A stretch of 64,000 nt of DNA, taken from positions 62,001-126,000 of the forward strand of contig NZ_NQJF01000012.1 of NCBI RefSeq assembly GCF_002245495.1. Reading direction: 5' to 3'. This DNA comes from Oceanimonas baumannii (GTDB taxonomy: Bacteria > Pseudomonadota > Gammaproteobacteria > Enterobacterales > Aeromonadaceae). The notes below the pieces were generated by a model. It ran no database searches. It worked only from the letters and a program-made list of their open reading frames with translations, and was not told the DNA's origin. A program made the translations under genes and the position numbers. Below, piece by piece: positions 32,846-42,810 of the stretch (its first letter is position 1; the number at the start of each line of letters is the position of its first letter).

Positions 32846-35800
32846 TTACCTGTTATTGTCTTCCTGAGCGACGGCCTGGCCCTGTTCACCGACCAGCCGA
32901 ATATCCACCTGCTGATGCGGAATGCGGATATCGTGCCGGCGCAGCCGCTCAAGCAGCAAGTGGTGCAGCTCGTGTGTCATGGGCATCCGGTGGCCCATAT
33001 CATTAACATATACCCGTACTTCATAGACCAGTGCCGAGTCGGTGAGTTCTATCAGAAAGGCTTCCGGAACCGGGTTATCGAGAATGAGGCTGCACTCGCT
33101 AATAGCATCCTGCAGTAGCTGCTGTACTGTTTCTACATCCGCATCCAGCCGTACCCGCACATAGAGCTTGACCCGGGTAATGGCATCGGAGAGCGACCAG
33201 TTAATAAACTGCTCGGTAATAAACGCCTTGTTGGGCACAATAATTTCACGCCGGTCCCAGTCTACGATGGTGGTGGCCCGGGTTTTTATTTTGGAAATGG
33301 TACCGGTCAGGTCACGAATGGTGACGGTGTCGCCGATGCGAATGGGTTTTTCAAACAAAATAATCAGGCCAGATACAAAGTTGGCAAAGATTTCCTGTAA
33401 GCCAAAGCCCAGACCGACCGACAGCGCCGCCACCAGCCACTGCAGTTTGGACCAGTCAATGCCCAGCATGGCAAAGGTCGCAAAGGCTCCGAACAGTAGC
33501 ACCAGATATTTGGAAATGGTAGTAATGGCAAAGCCGGTGCCAGGCGACAGGTTAAGGTGTTGCAGTACACTCAGCTCCATTAATCCGGGCAGATTACGGG
33601 CGGTGATCAGTGTCATTATTGCCAGGAACAGGGTTAAAACCAGATCTTTCAGGGAAATGGGGACCAGGGTGTCTTCGCCTGCCAGGCTGCTGGAAACATG
33701 CCAGACATTAATGCTGTCAAGGAAGCTGAAAGCGGTGTTGATTTCTGACCACAGCAGCATCAGGGTCAGAATGTAACCCAGCATCAGCACCGAGCGCAGC
33801 AGCCCCAGTGACTGAGCACTGATGGCATCCAGATCCACTTCTGCCACGGCCGCGGCTTCGGCTTCCGGGCTGGGAGGGGTTTCCTGAGGTTCGTCACGCT
33901 CTTTTTCTTTGCGCTGGGCCAGTATTTCTGCCCGGCGGGCTTTGGCCCGTTCAAAGGCGAGCCGGCGGCGCTGCAGCAGCATCCAGCGGCGCACCGAGTA
34001 ATAGGCCATCACGAAGCCAAGACCGGCCAGCACCGAAATTTCCAGCTGGCGCAGTAATGTATGGGCCGTAAACAGATATCCCATAGTAGCAGCGGCACCG
34101 GCCAGCAGCGGGGCGATAATCAGCAGTCCCCAGAGCAGGTGATTGGCCAGTGTCAGGTGTTCCTTTTGCGGTGCCGAGACCAACAGAGGCATATCCTGGC
34201 GATATAACCGCCAGGAGAACAGGCTGAGCAGGACGCAGGTATAGATAAATGCCAGCCGGCCCAGGGTATCGTAGAGGGAAAACTCTCTGAATTCCTTGGC
34301 GGTATAAAACAGCAGCAGCATGGGCAGCAGACTCAGCATCAGGGCCCGGAATTGCCGCCATACCTTTCTGACTCGTTCGGCAGGCAGATTAAAGTGCATG
34401 ACCAACAAGCCTTTCGGCTGGGTGAGGTTGCCAACCAGCAGCAAAATAAACACGGGCAGCATCAGCGCACGCAGGGCGACCGACAGCGAGACCACAATGG
34501 GGGATGCCAGCGGGGAGTCAATGGCATGCGACAGTAAAGACAGCAAGGCCGGTATCGGTACTGCGGTCAGCAGGCTCAGCAACAGGGTGTTGAAGGTGTA
34601 ACCGTATTTGTCCAGGGTGACGTTCCCGATACGCGAATGGATGCGTTCCAGATAGTCTTTCTGGCTGCGCCGGCTGAGCAGCCACAAGTAAAGGACCACC
34701 ATGGTACTGATACCATACAGTGTCAGGCTGGCGCCGCTTTGCTGCTGCAGAGCGCGGGGCAGAGCGGTCCAGGTGGCGGTACGGGCAAGCCAGTCCAGGG
34801 TTTCCATCATGGCGGCAGGGAAGCTGCTGCCGATCGGGCGAAGATCGGGCAGCCAGAACAGACGCTCGTCGGTCAGGGTTCTGATTTCTTCCAGTTGACT
34901 GTTTTGGCGGCTGTAGGCCACCTTAAGTCGGGTTTGCTCATGAATTTCTTTATCGGTGACAGACAGCAGCCGCTCCAGCAAACGGGCGCGGGTGTTAAGC
35001 AGTTCATCCAGCAGCAATTGCTGTTCTTCGTTCAGCTCCTGTTCCTGGGTCAGCAGGCGATTGTGGTAAATATGATTATTAATGTCGTCGAGCGCTTCCT
35101 GATAGCCATAACGATCTACCCTGCTTTGTACTATGCGGGCTTCAAGCTGGCGCAGAGGGTAAGAGGCGGGGAGCTCACTCAGACGATTACGCAGGTTTTC
35201 CCCGAAGCCCCGGCTTATCTCCAGCCATTCCAGCTGTTCTTTCAGGTTGCTTTTAAGGGTACTCAGTTCACTGACGGCATTTTCCACCGTTTGGTTTTCC
35301 AGCTGCAGGGCCTCAATGGTGCGACTGCGTTCTGCCAGTGACGAGGATAATTGCTGATTGCGTTCCTGCTCCCGGGCAAGCAGAGGTGAGCTGGTTTCGA
35401 CTTCATCCAGCAGTCGTTCACTTTCGGCAATGGCCGCTTCGGTGGTTGCCCTGCGCAGCTCGTTCTGGCGGTTTTGCAGGGCGTCGATGTATTGCTCGAG
35501 GTCGTTCAGCCGGCTTTGTAATATGTCCAGCCTGAGCTTATTCAGAGTGTCGCGGTTCCCTGCTGACAGTTGTTCCAGCTCCAGCATTTGCAGGCGTCGT
35601 TGCAGGGTCTGCTCCTGGACCATGGTCAGAATGCGGTTGGCATTTTGCTGCCGGCTGGGGTTTTCGGTAAATTGCTGTTGATCCAGGGTTTGCTGGGTCT
35701 GGCGCAGTTGCTGACGTAACTCATCAAGCTGGCTGTGTACGCCACCGCTGCTCAGTTCCTGCAGGTTCAGGGTGTTGGTCAGTTCTTCCCGCTGACGTCG

Positions 35801-36160
35801 CAGTTCCAGCCGGCGGGCCTGGGCATCTACCAGGGCCTGATCGAGATCCACACCGTCAAGCAAGGCAATGTTTTCGGTCGTGGTCTGCTTCAGGCTGGCT
35901 TTTTGCTGTTCCAGTTTTTTCAGTGCCGCCGGAAATTCATCCATAAACTTGCGCAGACTGTCGGTCTGGCTGCGATAGCGTTCTCCTTCACGCACCAGTT
36001 GCAGCGCCTGACTATAGCTGTCACGCAGCTTTTGCAGTTCGGGTTTGTCCCCTTCCGGAATTTCTTTCAGCAGTGCCTCAATATCGGCCACGCTTTGATC
36101 TGCCGGTACCGTAGCCGGCAGAAATAACAACGTGAAAAACAACAGAATAGGGACAAACAC
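32846..36160 (-). CDS. mscM: Large mechanosensitive channel, MscM/MscK type
   Basis: The 1104-residue protein is close in length to E. coli MscM (YjeP). It has a signal peptide, a long periplasmic coiled-coil region (about 30-480, rich in Gln, Leu and Arg), a series of about ten membrane segments (about 490-900), and a C-terminal MscS domain: WLVAALSVGLGFGLQEIFAN, then GLIILFEKPIRIGDTVTI and a cytoplasmic beta/alpha domain. It releases solutes on hypo-osmotic shock. The gene order rsgA-psd-mscM is as in E. coli, which supports MscM rather than MscK. Confidence 0.92.
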   Translation of the reverse strand: MFVPILLFFTLLFLPATVPADQSVADIEALLKEIPEGDKPELQKLRDSYSQALQLVREGERYRSQTDSLRKFMDEFPAALKKLEQQKASLKQTTTENIALLDGVDLDQALVDAQARRLELRRQREELTNTLNLQELSSGGVHSQLDELRQQLRQTQQTLDQQQFTENPSRQQNANRILTMVQEQTLQRRLQMLELEQLSAGNRDTLNKLRLDILQSRLNDLEQYIDALQNRQNELRRATTEAAIAESERLLDEVETSSPLLAREQERNQQLSSSLAERSRTIEALQLENQTVENAVSELSTLKSNLKEQLEWLEISRGFGENLRNRLSELPASYPLRQLEARIVQSRVDRYGYQEALDDINNHIYHNRLLTQEQELNEEQQLLLDELLNTRARLLERLLSVTDKEIHEQTRLKVAYSRQNSQLEEIRTLTDERLFWLPDLRPIGSSFPAAMMETLDWLARTATWTALPRALQQQSGASLTLYGISTMVVLYLWLLSRRSQKDYLERIHSRIGNVTLDKYGYTFNTLLLSLLTAVPIPALLSLLSHAIDSPLASPIVVSLSVALRALMLPVFILLLVGNLTQPKGLLVMHFNLPAERVRKVWRQFRALMLSLLPMLLLFYTAKEFREFSLYDTLGRLAFIYTCVLLSLFSWRLYRQDMPLLVSAPQKEHLTLANHLLWGLLIIAPLLAGAAATMGYLFTAHTLLRQLEISVLAGLGFVMAYYSVRRWMLLQRRRLAFERAKARRAEILAQRKEKERDEPQETPPSPEAEAAAVAEVDLDAISAQSLGLLRSVLMLGYILTLMLLWSEINTAFSFLDSINVWHVSSSLAGEDTLVPISLKDLVLTLFLAIMTLITARNLPGLMELSVLQHLNLSPGTGFAITTISKYLVLLFGAFATFAMLGIDWSKLQWLVAALSVGLGFGLQEIFANFVSGLIILFEKPIRIGDTVTIRDLTGTISKIKTRATTIVDWDRREIIVPNKAFITEQFINWSLSDAITRVKLYVRVRLDADVETVQQLLQDAISECSLILDNPVPEAFLIELTDSALVYEVRVYVNDMGHRMPMTHELHHLLLERLRRHDIRIPHQQVDIRLVGEQGQAVAQEDNNR

Positions 36161-36189
36161 GACGGCCTCTCTCAGCTAGGCTGGTTTAA

Positions 36190-37050
36190 TTATGGTTGAA
36201 CTAGGTGGCCAAAACTGGTGCCCATTCGGGTGGGAGTGCCGGGCTCCAGCTCTTCGTTAAGGGCGACCTTGTTGGGGCCGAACAGGCAGACAACGGTGCT
36301 TCCCAGTTTAAATCTGCCCATTTCTTCCCCTTTGCTCAGGCGTGGCGCAGTGTCTGGATGATAGTCCCAGCGCTGTACCTGTTTGCCTGGCGGCGGGGTG
36401 ACGGTGCCGGCCCATACGGTTTCAATACTGGCAACGATGGTGGCACCGACCAGCACCATGGCCATGGGGCCGGCACTGGTATCAAAAATGCACACCACCC
36501 GTTCGTTGCGGGCAAACAGCTCCGGTACCCGGGATGCGGTCAGCGGGTTGACGGAAAACAGCTCACCGGGCACATACACCATGGTTCTGAGCACGCCGTC
36601 GAGCGGCATATGAATACGGTGATAGTCCCGTGGGGCCAGGTAGATGGTGGCAAAGTCACCGCCCAGAAAAGGAGCAGCCAGTGCCTTATCGCCACCCAGC
36701 AGGGCTCGGGCACTGTAGTCGTGGCCTTTGGCCTGGATAATGCGGCCCTGTTCGATGGGAGCCAGCTGGCTGATGGCTCCATCTACCGGCATGGCCAGTG
36801 TTGTGGGATCATCCACGACCGGACGGGCACCTTCTTTCAGCGGGCGGGTAAAAAACGCATTAAAACTTTTGTAGTGCCCGGGTTCGCTATGGGCGGCTTC
36901 GCTCATATCCACCTTATACCGGCGAATAAAGTGTTTAATCAGCCATTGGGTCAGTGCACCGGCCTCGGCGGCAGCCAGTTTGCCTACCAGGCGGGACACT
37001 GCATGTTTGGGCAGCAGATATTGCAGTAAAATTTTGAGGTGATCTTTCAT
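36190..37050 (-). CDS. psd: Phosphatidylserine decarboxylase proenzyme
   Basis: Psd makes phosphatidylethanolamine at the inner membrane. The 286-residue proenzyme contains the self-cleavage motif LGST near residue 252 ([16 protein letters not shown]), where the Ser becomes the pyruvoyl group of the alpha chain, and the conserved [16 protein letters not shown] with its catalytic His. It sits between rsgA and mscM in a minus-strand operon, 15 bases after rsgA. Confidence 0.97.
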   Translation of the reverse strand: MKDHLKILLQYLLPKHAVSRLVGKLAAAEAGALTQWLIKHFIRRYKVDMSEAAHSEPGHYKSFNAFFTRPLKEGARPVVDDPTTLAMPVDGAISQLAPIEQGRIIQAKGHDYSARALLGGDKALAAPFLGGDFATIYLAPRDYHRIHMPLDGVLRTMVYVPGELFSVNPLTASRVPELFARNERVVCIFDTSAGPMAMVLVGATIVASIETVWAGTVTPPPGKQVQRWDYHPDTAPRLSKGEEMGRFKLGSTVVCLFGPNKVALNEELEPGTPTRMGTSFGHLVQP

Positions 37051-37065
37051 TCTGGTTTTATACCG

Positions 37066-38100
37066 TCAGGAATTGGGGTGGTAGCGGTCGGGTTTATCCG
37101 CCATGGCGTCCATAATGCGATGATAGCTTTCCAGGCGTTCGGCATGAATACGGCCATCGGCCGCGGCCTCCTGCAGCAAGCAGCCGGGATCATTGCCGTG
37201 TTTGCAGTCACGAAAGCGGCAACCGCCCAGATAGTTGCGAAACTCACGAAAACACCAGGCAACCCGCTCGGGTGCCAGATGCCAGAGAGAAAATTCTCGG
37301 ATTCCGGGAGAGTCAATTAATGAGCCGCCGGTAGCAAAGTGATAAAGACGAGCAGTGGTAGTGGTGTGCTGGCCCAGGCCTGAGTTATCAGACACGGCAC
37401 CGGTCTGGGCTTCCACATCCGGCATAATGGCATTCACCAGAGACGATTTGCCCACGCCCGACTGGCCGACAAAAATGCTGGTGTGATCGCTCAGTGCCTG
37501 CTGCAATTCGGCCAGCCCTTCACCGCTATCACAGCTCACCAGCAACACCTGGTAACCGATATCACGGTAACGCTGCAGATCCTGCTCGGCCTGTTGTCGT
37601 TGTTCGTTGCTCAGCAGATCGACCTTGTTGAGCACCAGCATGGGCGGCATGTCCACATCTTCGGCGGCCACCAGGTAGCGGTCGATGATATGGCAGCTCA
37701 GCTCGGGCAAGACGGCGGAGACCACCACTATCTGATCGATATTGGCGGCCACGGGTTTGATGCCGTCGTAATAGTCCGGGCGGGTCAGCACGGTGGTGCG
37801 CGGATGCACTGCTTCGACTACGCCGCTGATGCCCTGCAGGGCATCGGTACCCGGCCGCCAGACGACCCGATCGCCGGTGACCAGCGAGCCCAATGTGCGG
37901 CGCAGGTTACAGCGATGAATGTTGCCGGTGTTGTCTTCTATATCGGCATGCTGGCCAAAACGGCTGATCACCACCCCTTCTTCCGGTGCGCCCAGCAAGG
38001 TATCGTCAATCGTTTCGGCCTGCTGTTTTTTCAGCCGGCGGCTGTGATTGTCGCTAACGCGGCGCTTCTGGCCTTTACTCAGGCGTTTCTTCTTGGTCAC
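37066..38100 (-). CDS. rsgA: Ribosome small-subunit biogenesis GTPase RsgA
   Basis: RsgA is a late 30S-assembly GTPase. The 344-residue protein has an N-terminal OB-fold and a circularly permuted G domain: NKVDLL (G4) precedes [10 protein letters not shown] (G1) and DSPGI (G3). A C-terminal zinc site follows, [14 protein letters not shown]. The N-terminus is basic ([15 protein letters not shown]). It is divergent from orn, as in E. coli. Confidence 0.97.
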   Translation of the reverse strand: MTKKKRLSKGQKRRVSDNHSRRLKKQQAETIDDTLLGAPEEGVVISRFGQHADIEDNTGNIHRCNLRRTLGSLVTGDRVVWRPGTDALQGISGVVEAVHPRTTVLTRPDYYDGIKPVAANIDQIVVVSAVLPELSCHIIDRYLVAAEDVDMPPMLVLNKVDLLSNEQRQQAEQDLQRYRDIGYQVLLVSCDSGEGLAELQQALSDHTSIFVGQSGVGKSSLVNAIMPDVEAQTGAVSDNSGLGQHTTTTARLYHFATGGSLIDSPGIREFSLWHLAPERVAWCFREFRNYLGGCRFRDCKHGNDPGCLLQEAAADGRIHAERLESYHRIMDAMADKPDRYHPNS

Positions 38101-38189
38101 GCTGTCCTCGAACCTGTTTTCACTGCCGGCTATGATACACTTTCCCGTTCAATCTTGTCCTTATTTGCCAAGCCGCAGGAAAGCAAACC

Positions 38190-38735
38190 ATGAGTCAAAG
38201 TGCAGAAAATCTGGTGTGGATCGATCTGGAAATGACCGGGCTTGACCCGGATGAACACCGTGTGATTGAAATTGCCAGTATCGTGACCGACAAGGAGCTG
38301 AATATTCTGGCTGAAGGCCCTGTGCTGGCTATTCATCAGAGTGAAGCCGAACTTGGAAAAATGGATGACTGGAATGTACACACCCATACCGGCTCCGGTC
38401 TGATCGCCCGGGTGCAGGCCAGTACCATTACCGAAAATGAGGCAGTGGAACAGACGCTGGCGTTTTTGCGTCAGTGGGTGCCGGAAGGCAGCTCGCCCTT
38501 GTGTGGTAACTCCATTGGCCAGGACCGTCGTTTTCTGGTGCGGCACATGCCGGTACTGGAAGCCTTTTTCCATTACCGTAATGTGGATGTCAGCACGGTA
38601 AAAGAGCTGGTGCGCCGCTGGCAGCCGGCATTGCTGGAGCAGTTCACCAAAAAGGGCAGTCACCAGGCGCTGGACGATATTCGGGAGTCCATTGCCGAAC
38701 TGCAGTTCTACCGTCAGCATGTGTTTACCATTTAA
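38190..38735 (+). CDS. orn: Oligoribonuclease
   Basis: Orn degrades RNA dinucleotides, including pGpG from cyclic di-GMP turnover. The 181-residue protein has the DEDDh exonuclease motifs: [12 protein letters not shown] (motif I), [11 protein letters not shown] (motif II) and [11 protein letters not shown] (motif III, with the catalytic His). The N-terminus [15 protein letters not shown] is conserved. It is divergent from rsgA and lies just upstream of the tRNA-Gly array. Confidence 0.98.
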   Translation: MSQSAENLVWIDLEMTGLDPDEHRVIEIASIVTDKELNILAEGPVLAIHQSEAELGKMDDWNVHTHTGSGLIARVQASTITENEAVEQTLAFLRQWVPEGSSPLCGNSIGQDRRFLVRHMPVLEAFFHYRNVDVSTVKELVRRWQPALLEQFTKKGSHQALDDIRESIAELQFYRQHVFTI

Positions 38736-38805
38736 GCGGTTTTCCGGTGTATTTAAACCGGTTGGCGACATTTTCGGCAAACGGAAATAACCTTCAAAAA
38801 AAGGC

Positions 38806-38833
38806 TTGCATTCGATCGGGGGGTGCTTATAAT
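38806..38833 (+). promoter_or_regulatory. Promoter of the tRNA-Gly array
   Basis: TTGCAT (38806-38811), 16 bases, TATAAT (38828-38833), followed by a GC-rich discriminator (TCGCCACCC), as expected for a stable-RNA promoter under stringent control. The start would be near 38841, about 46 bases before the first tRNA. Confidence 0.85.
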
Positions 38834-38886
38834 TCGCCACCCGTAGCCAAGAGGAATTGTGAAGCAAGCCACTGGTTACGGTAAGT

Positions 38887-38962
38887 GCGGGAATAGCTCA
38901 GCTGGTAGAGCACAACCTTGCCAAGGTTGGGGTCGCGAGTTCGAATCTCGTTTCCCGCTCCA
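38887..38962 (+). tRNA. glyV: tRNA-Gly(GCC), copy 1
   Basis: 76 bases with CCA encoded. The acceptor stem GCGGGAA/TTCCCGC, the D-arm, the anticodon stem CAACC/GGTTG with loop TTGCCAA (anticodon GCC) and TTCGAAT in the T-loop are all canonical. The gene symbol is by position equivalent to E. coli glyVXY. Confidence 0.98.
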
Positions 38963-39095
38963 AATTACAAGATGTCGTTTGACCAGAACGGTATCTAAAG
39001 CAGCGTTAAACAGGAATGGCTCGGTTGATACAGAGCATGACCTTGCTGAAGTTGATGATGGTCGCGCCGCGGCTATACACAACATAAAAGTTTAC
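38963..39095 (+). repeat. Spacer 1 with tRNA-Gly-like sequence
   Basis: This 133-base spacer is identical to spacer 2. Bases 39011-39073 follow the tRNA-Gly sequence with substitutions and small insertions (GGAATGGCTCGGTTGATAC, then ACCTTGCTGAAGTTG, then GGTCGCGCC). The acceptor stem and T-arm are lost, so it is not a working tRNA. Confidence 0.8.
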
Positions 39096-39171
39096 GCGGG
39101 AATAGCTCAGCTGGTAGAGCACAACCTTGCCAAGGTTGGGGTCGCGAGTTCGAATCTCGTTTCCCGCTCCA
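39096..39171 (+). tRNA. glyX: tRNA-Gly(GCC), copy 2
   Basis: Identical in sequence to copy 1; starts exactly 209 bases after it. Encoded CCA, anticodon GCC. Confidence 0.98.
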
Positions 39172-39304
39172 AATTACAAGATGTCGTTTGACCAGAACGG
39201 TATCTAAAGCAGCGTTAAACAGGAATGGCTCGGTTGATACAGAGCATGACCTTGCTGAAGTTGATGATGGTCGCGCCGCGGCTATACACAACATAAAAGT
39301 TTAC
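39172..39304 (+). repeat. Spacer 2 with tRNA-Gly-like sequence
   Basis: Base-for-base identical to spacer 1, which points to recent duplication or gene conversion of the 209-base unit. The tRNA-like part is 39220-39282. Confidence 0.8.
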
Positions 39305-39380
39305 GCGGGAATAGCTCAGCTGGTAGAGCACAACCTTGCCAAGGTTGGGGTCGCGAGTTCGAATCTCGTTTCCCGCTCCA
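39305..39380 (+). tRNA. glyY: tRNA-Gly(GCC), copy 3
   Basis: Identical to copies 1 and 2; again offset by 209 bases. Confidence 0.98.
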
Positions 39381-39513
39381 AATTACAAGATGTCGTTTGA
39401 CCAGAACGGTATCTAAAGCAGCGTTAAACAGGAATAGCTCGGCTGATACAGAGCTTGACCTTGCTGAAGTTGATAAGGGTCGCACCGCGGCCATACACAA
39501 TATAAAAGTTTAC
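39381..39513 (+). repeat. Spacer 3 with tRNA-Gly-like sequence, diverged
   Basis: Same length as spacers 1 and 2 but with about eight substitutions, all after base 39429. Several bring it closer to the real tRNA (GGAATAGCTCGGCTGATAC, AGGGTCGC). The tRNA-like part is 39429-39491. It may preserve an older state of the spacer. Confidence 0.8.
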
Positions 39514-39589
39514 GCGGGAATAGCTCAGCTGGTAGAGCACAACCTTGCCAAGGTTGGGGTCGCGAGTTCGAATCTCGTTTCCCGCTCCA
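39514..39589 (+). tRNA. tRNA-Gly(GCC), copy 4
   Basis: Identical to the other three copies; the last of the array, followed at once by a terminator. E. coli has three copies at this site. Confidence 0.98.
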
Positions 39590-39593
39590 AATT

Positions 39594-39622
39594 AAAAAAA
39601 CCGACCCTTAGGTCGGTTTTTT
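39594..39622 (+). terminator. Terminator of the tRNA-Gly array
   Basis: An A-run, CCGACC (39601-39606), loop CTTA, GGTCGG (39611-39616), six T. Confidence 0.93.
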
Positions 39623-39736
39623 GCGTTTTAAAAGCAAAAAGTTTAAAAGGGCGCCGCGGCCCCTGTGCCTTCACCGAATGCCGTTTGCCCTCAGTTCCGG
39701 GTGTTTTCCCGTGTCGACTGGGAAATGGGGCGGGCG

Positions 39737-40864
39737 TTAGCGCGCATGAGCCGGCATGCCCTTGTCTACGGCCCGGATTAAACGGGCAGTTTTACGGTTC
39801 TGGCTTGCCAGCTTCTCGGTCTGCTGAGTCAGTGCCCAGTCAATATGCTCTTGTACCATCTCATCCACTTCATCCCGCTTTTGCTCCAGTGCCTGTATCA
39901 CCATGGGGCTTGCCGGTGCATTACCCAGCGCTACGGCAATGTTACGCAGCCAGCGGCGGTAGCCAATCCGGCGAATGGGACTGCCTTCAGTTACTTTCAG
40001 GAAGTGGGCTTCGCTCCAGTCAAACAGCGCCAGCAATTGCGGCGCATGCAATTGCTCTCTTGGGGAAAAATCCGGCTCCTTGCTGGCATTGGCAAAGCGG
40101 TTCCAGGGACAGATCAACTGACAGTCGTCGCAGCCGTAAATACGATTACCCATCAGCGGGCGGAGGGCTTCCGGTATGGGGCCGTCCAGTTCAATGGTGA
40201 GATAGGAAATACAGCGCCGGGCATCGACCACATAGGGCTCCACAATGGCTTGAGTGGGGCAGATGGTCAGACAGGCCACACAGTTGCCGCAGCCTTCTTC
40301 TACCGGTGAGTCTACCGGCAACGGCAGGTTGACCAGCAATTCCCCCAAAAAGAAAAAAGAGCCCTGCTTCCGGTTGATGATAAGTGAGTGTTTGCCGGTC
40401 CAGCCCAGGCCGGCATTAACAGCCAGCGGCCGCTCAAGCACTGGTGCCGAATCAACAAAAGGGCGGGCTACCAGCTCGGCGGCCCGCTCCTGAATTTTGT
40501 CTGCCAGCTTTTTCAGTCTGTTGCGCAGCACTTTGTGATAGTCCCGGCCCAGGGCATAGCGGCTGATATAGCCTTTGTCCGGATTACTCAGTACATGGGC
40601 AATGGCTGCCTGCTCAGGCAGATAACTCATGCGTACCGAAATGACCCGTAAGGTGCCCGGCAGCAGTTCATGGGGGCGGGCGCGCATCATGCCATGGCGA
40701 GCCATATACTCCATTTCCCCGTGATACCCTTTTGCCAGCCATTCTGCCAGCAACGGCTCCTGATCAGACAAATCGGTATCGGTAATGCCGGCCTGGTCAA
40801 ATCCTAGCTCTGCTGCCCAGAGCTTGATATCGTGAGCCAATGCATCGAAATCGGGAGTGGTCAT
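39737..40864 (-). CDS. queG: Epoxyqueuosine reductase
   Basis: QueG catalyses the last step of queuosine synthesis in tRNA, using cobalamin and two 4Fe-4S clusters. The 375-residue protein shows both cluster motifs (CGNCVACLTICPTQAI; CDDCQLICPWNR) and the conserved RRCISYLTIELDGPIPE. The start is ATG 40864, aligned with the E. coli N-terminus. The frame is open upstream to 41071, but that part runs through nnr and is not conserved. The start codon interlocks with that of divergent nnr. Confidence 0.96.
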   Translation of the reverse strand: MTTPDFDALAHDIKLWAAELGFDQAGITDTDLSDQEPLLAEWLAKGYHGEMEYMARHGMMRARPHELLPGTLRVISVRMSYLPEQAAIAHVLSNPDKGYISRYALGRDYHKVLRNRLKKLADKIQERAAELVARPFVDSAPVLERPLAVNAGLGWTGKHSLIINRKQGSFFFLGELLVNLPLPVDSPVEEGCGNCVACLTICPTQAIVEPYVVDARRCISYLTIELDGPIPEALRPLMGNRIYGCDDCQLICPWNRFANASKEPDFSPREQLHAPQLLALFDWSEAHFLKVTEGSPIRRIGYRRWLRNIAVALGNAPASPMVIQALEQKRDEVDEMVQEHIDWALTQQTEKLASQNRKTARLIRAVDKGMPAHAR

Positions 40865-42380
40865 GAGCATTACCGGTCTGGAAAAGCCCCATATTCTAAC
40901 ACAAGGACTCTGGCTGCCGGAGCAGATTAGAGAGGGTGAGCGGCAAGCAGCCGCGGCCATGGGCATGGCCATGTTTGAACTGATGTCCCGTGCCGGGCTG
41001 GCTGCCTTTGAACTGGCCCGGCGGGAGTGGCCCGGTAGCCGGCACTGGTGGGTTTTTTGCGGAGGGGGCAATAATGGCGGTGATGGCTATGTGGTTGCCC
41101 GGCTGGCCCGGGCTGCCGGTATCAAGGTGCAACTGGTGCAAATGGGCGATGCAGATGCCCTGACTGGCGATGCGGCCATTGCCCGGGATCATTACCGTGC
41201 CGACGGTGGAGCCATAGAAAGGCTGGGAGCGTTGCAGGGAGCGCCTGATCTGGTAATCGATGCGGTGCTTGGGACCGGCCTGAATGGAGCTCCTAGAGAG
41301 GTAGCACAACAGCATATTGATGTTATCAACCGGCAGCATGTACCGGTACTGGCCATTGATGTTCCTTCAGGACTGTGTGCCGGTACCGGCTGCATTCCCG
41401 TAAAATCGGTGTCTGCTGCTGCCACCATTACTTTCGTCGGGCTTAAGAGCGGACTGCTGACCGGTCGGGGGCCCGATGTCTGTGGTCGCCTGTGGCTGGC
41501 AGATCTCGGCATTCAGCACCGGTTGGAGCAGCAGCCGGCGGTACAGTTATTACACTGGCACCATCAGCGGAACCTGTTGCCCGTGCGGCGGTGTGGTGCT
41601 CACAAAGGAGAAACCGGCCGTTTGCTGGTAGCGGGAGGATACCAGGGTATGAGCGGGGCCATCCGGCTGGCGGGCGAAGCAGCATTGCGTTGTGGGACCG
41701 GCCTGGTGCGGCTGCTCAGCCATGCAGGCCATGTTCACTGGCTGAATCTGACCCGGCCTGAACTGATGACGGCTGTGTTCCCCGGCTTTGAGCAGTGGGC
41801 TTGGTCTGATGCCCTGATTGTCGGCCCCGGGCTCGGGCGCCATGACTGGAGCCGGCAACTGCTGACTGCTGCGCTCGCGGCGGGCAAGCCGATGGTGATC
41901 GATGCAGATGCTCTGCATTTGCTTAAAGAACGGGTGTCGGCTAGTACGGTGATCACTCCGCACTCCGGGGAAGCGGCTGCCATGCTGGGGTGCACGGCGG
42001 CAGAAATAGAGTCAAACCGGCTGCTGGCGGTACAGCGGCTCAGGGAACAAACCGGTGCCGTTGTGGTCCTGAAAGGGGCGGGAACCCTGATTGCCGGTGA
42101 ACAGGGGCTGGCGCTGTGCCCGTATGGTAATCCCGGCATGGCATCAGGAGGTATGGGTGACCTGTTATCTGGTATAATCGGCGCTTTTCTGGCCCAGGGA
42201 CTGGCACCGGAGCAAGCCGCCCGGCTGGGAGTGTGTCTGCATGCCAAAGCCGGCGATATGGCCGCCCAGTCTGGCATGGTAGGCATGCTGGCATCAGATT
42301 TGCTCAACCCCATAAGAAGCCTTATCAATCGAACGGACGAATATGACAACAACAAGCCTGACTCTGACACTGGCCGATGA
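40863..42380 (+). CDS. nnr: Bifunctional NAD(P)H-hydrate repair enzyme
   Basis: Nnr repairs hydrated NAD(P)H. The 505-residue protein has an N-terminal epimerase domain ([17 protein letters not shown] near 62-78, [10 protein letters not shown]) and a C-terminal ADP-dependent dehydratase domain ([52 protein letters not shown]). GGGAG lies upstream of ATG 40863, within the queG coding sequence. The 3' end overlaps tsaE by 38 bases. Confidence 0.96.
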   Translation: MSITGLEKPHILTQGLWLPEQIREGERQAAAAMGMAMFELMSRAGLAAFELARREWPGSRHWWVFCGGGNNGGDGYVVARLARAAGIKVQLVQMGDADALTGDAAIARDHYRADGGAIERLGALQGAPDLVIDAVLGTGLNGAPREVAQQHIDVINRQHVPVLAIDVPSGLCAGTGCIPVKSVSAAATITFVGLKSGLLTGRGPDVCGRLWLADLGIQHRLEQQPAVQLLHWHHQRNLLPVRRCGAHKGETGRLLVAGGYQGMSGAIRLAGEAALRCGTGLVRLLSHAGHVHWLNLTRPELMTAVFPGFEQWAWSDALIVGPGLGRHDWSRQLLTAALAAGKPMVIDADALHLLKERVSASTVITPHSGEAAAMLGCTAAEIESNRLLAVQRLREQTGAVVVLKGAGTLIAGEQGLALCPYGNPGMASGGMGDLLSGIIGAFLAQGLAPEQAARLGVCLHAKAGDMAAQSGMVGMLASDLLNPIRSLINRTDEYDNNKPDSDTGR

Positions 42381-42810
42381 GGCCGCCACCCTGGCGCTGG
42401 GCGATGCCCTGGCCCATAGCAGTGACGCTGCCTGTGTCATTTTTTTGCATGGTGAGCTTGGGGCCGGAAAAACCACGTTCAGCCGTGGCGTTATTCAGGC
42501 GCTGGGGCATCAGGGAAACGTAAAAAGCCCCACCTATACCCTGGTTGAGCCTTACCAGTGTGGTGAGCGCGCGATTTATCATTTCGATCTTTATCGCCTG
42601 GCGGATCCGGAAGAACTCGAGTATATGGGCATTCGCGACTATTTTACCGACAACAGCCTGTGTCTGGTGGAGTGGCCTGAGCGAGGAACGGGCATGCTGC
42701 CTGCTCCGGATCTGGATATTACCTTCAGTTATGACGGCGATGCCCGTCGTGTGGTATTGCATGCCAGCACCGACACTGGCCGCAATATGCTTAAGGCGGT
42801 GCAGTCATGA
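42343..42810 (+). CDS. tsaE: tRNA threonylcarbamoyladenosine biosynthesis ATPase TsaE
   Basis: TsaE works with TsaB and TsaD in t6A37 formation on tRNAs. The 155-residue protein has a P-loop [14 protein letters not shown] near residues 35-48, the [10 protein letters not shown] switch region and the [13 protein letters not shown] block. It starts inside nnr and overlaps amiB by four bases, so translation is coupled along nnr-tsaE-amiB. Confidence 0.96.
   Translation: MTTTSLTLTLADEAATLALGDALAHSSDAACVIFLHGELGAGKTTFSRGVIQALGHQGNVKSPTYTLVEPYQCGERAIYHFDLYRLADPEELEYMGIRDYFTDNSLCLVEWPERGTGMLPAPDLDITFSYDGDARRVVLHASTDTGRNMLKAVQS

Noticed and set aside
38859-39500. Repeated open frames of about 70 aa on both strands across the tRNA array
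   Set aside because: They are translations of tRNA-Gly genes and spacers (GIAQLVEHNLAKVGVASSN on plus, RDSNSRPQPWQGCALPAEL on minus), a well-known annotation artefact.
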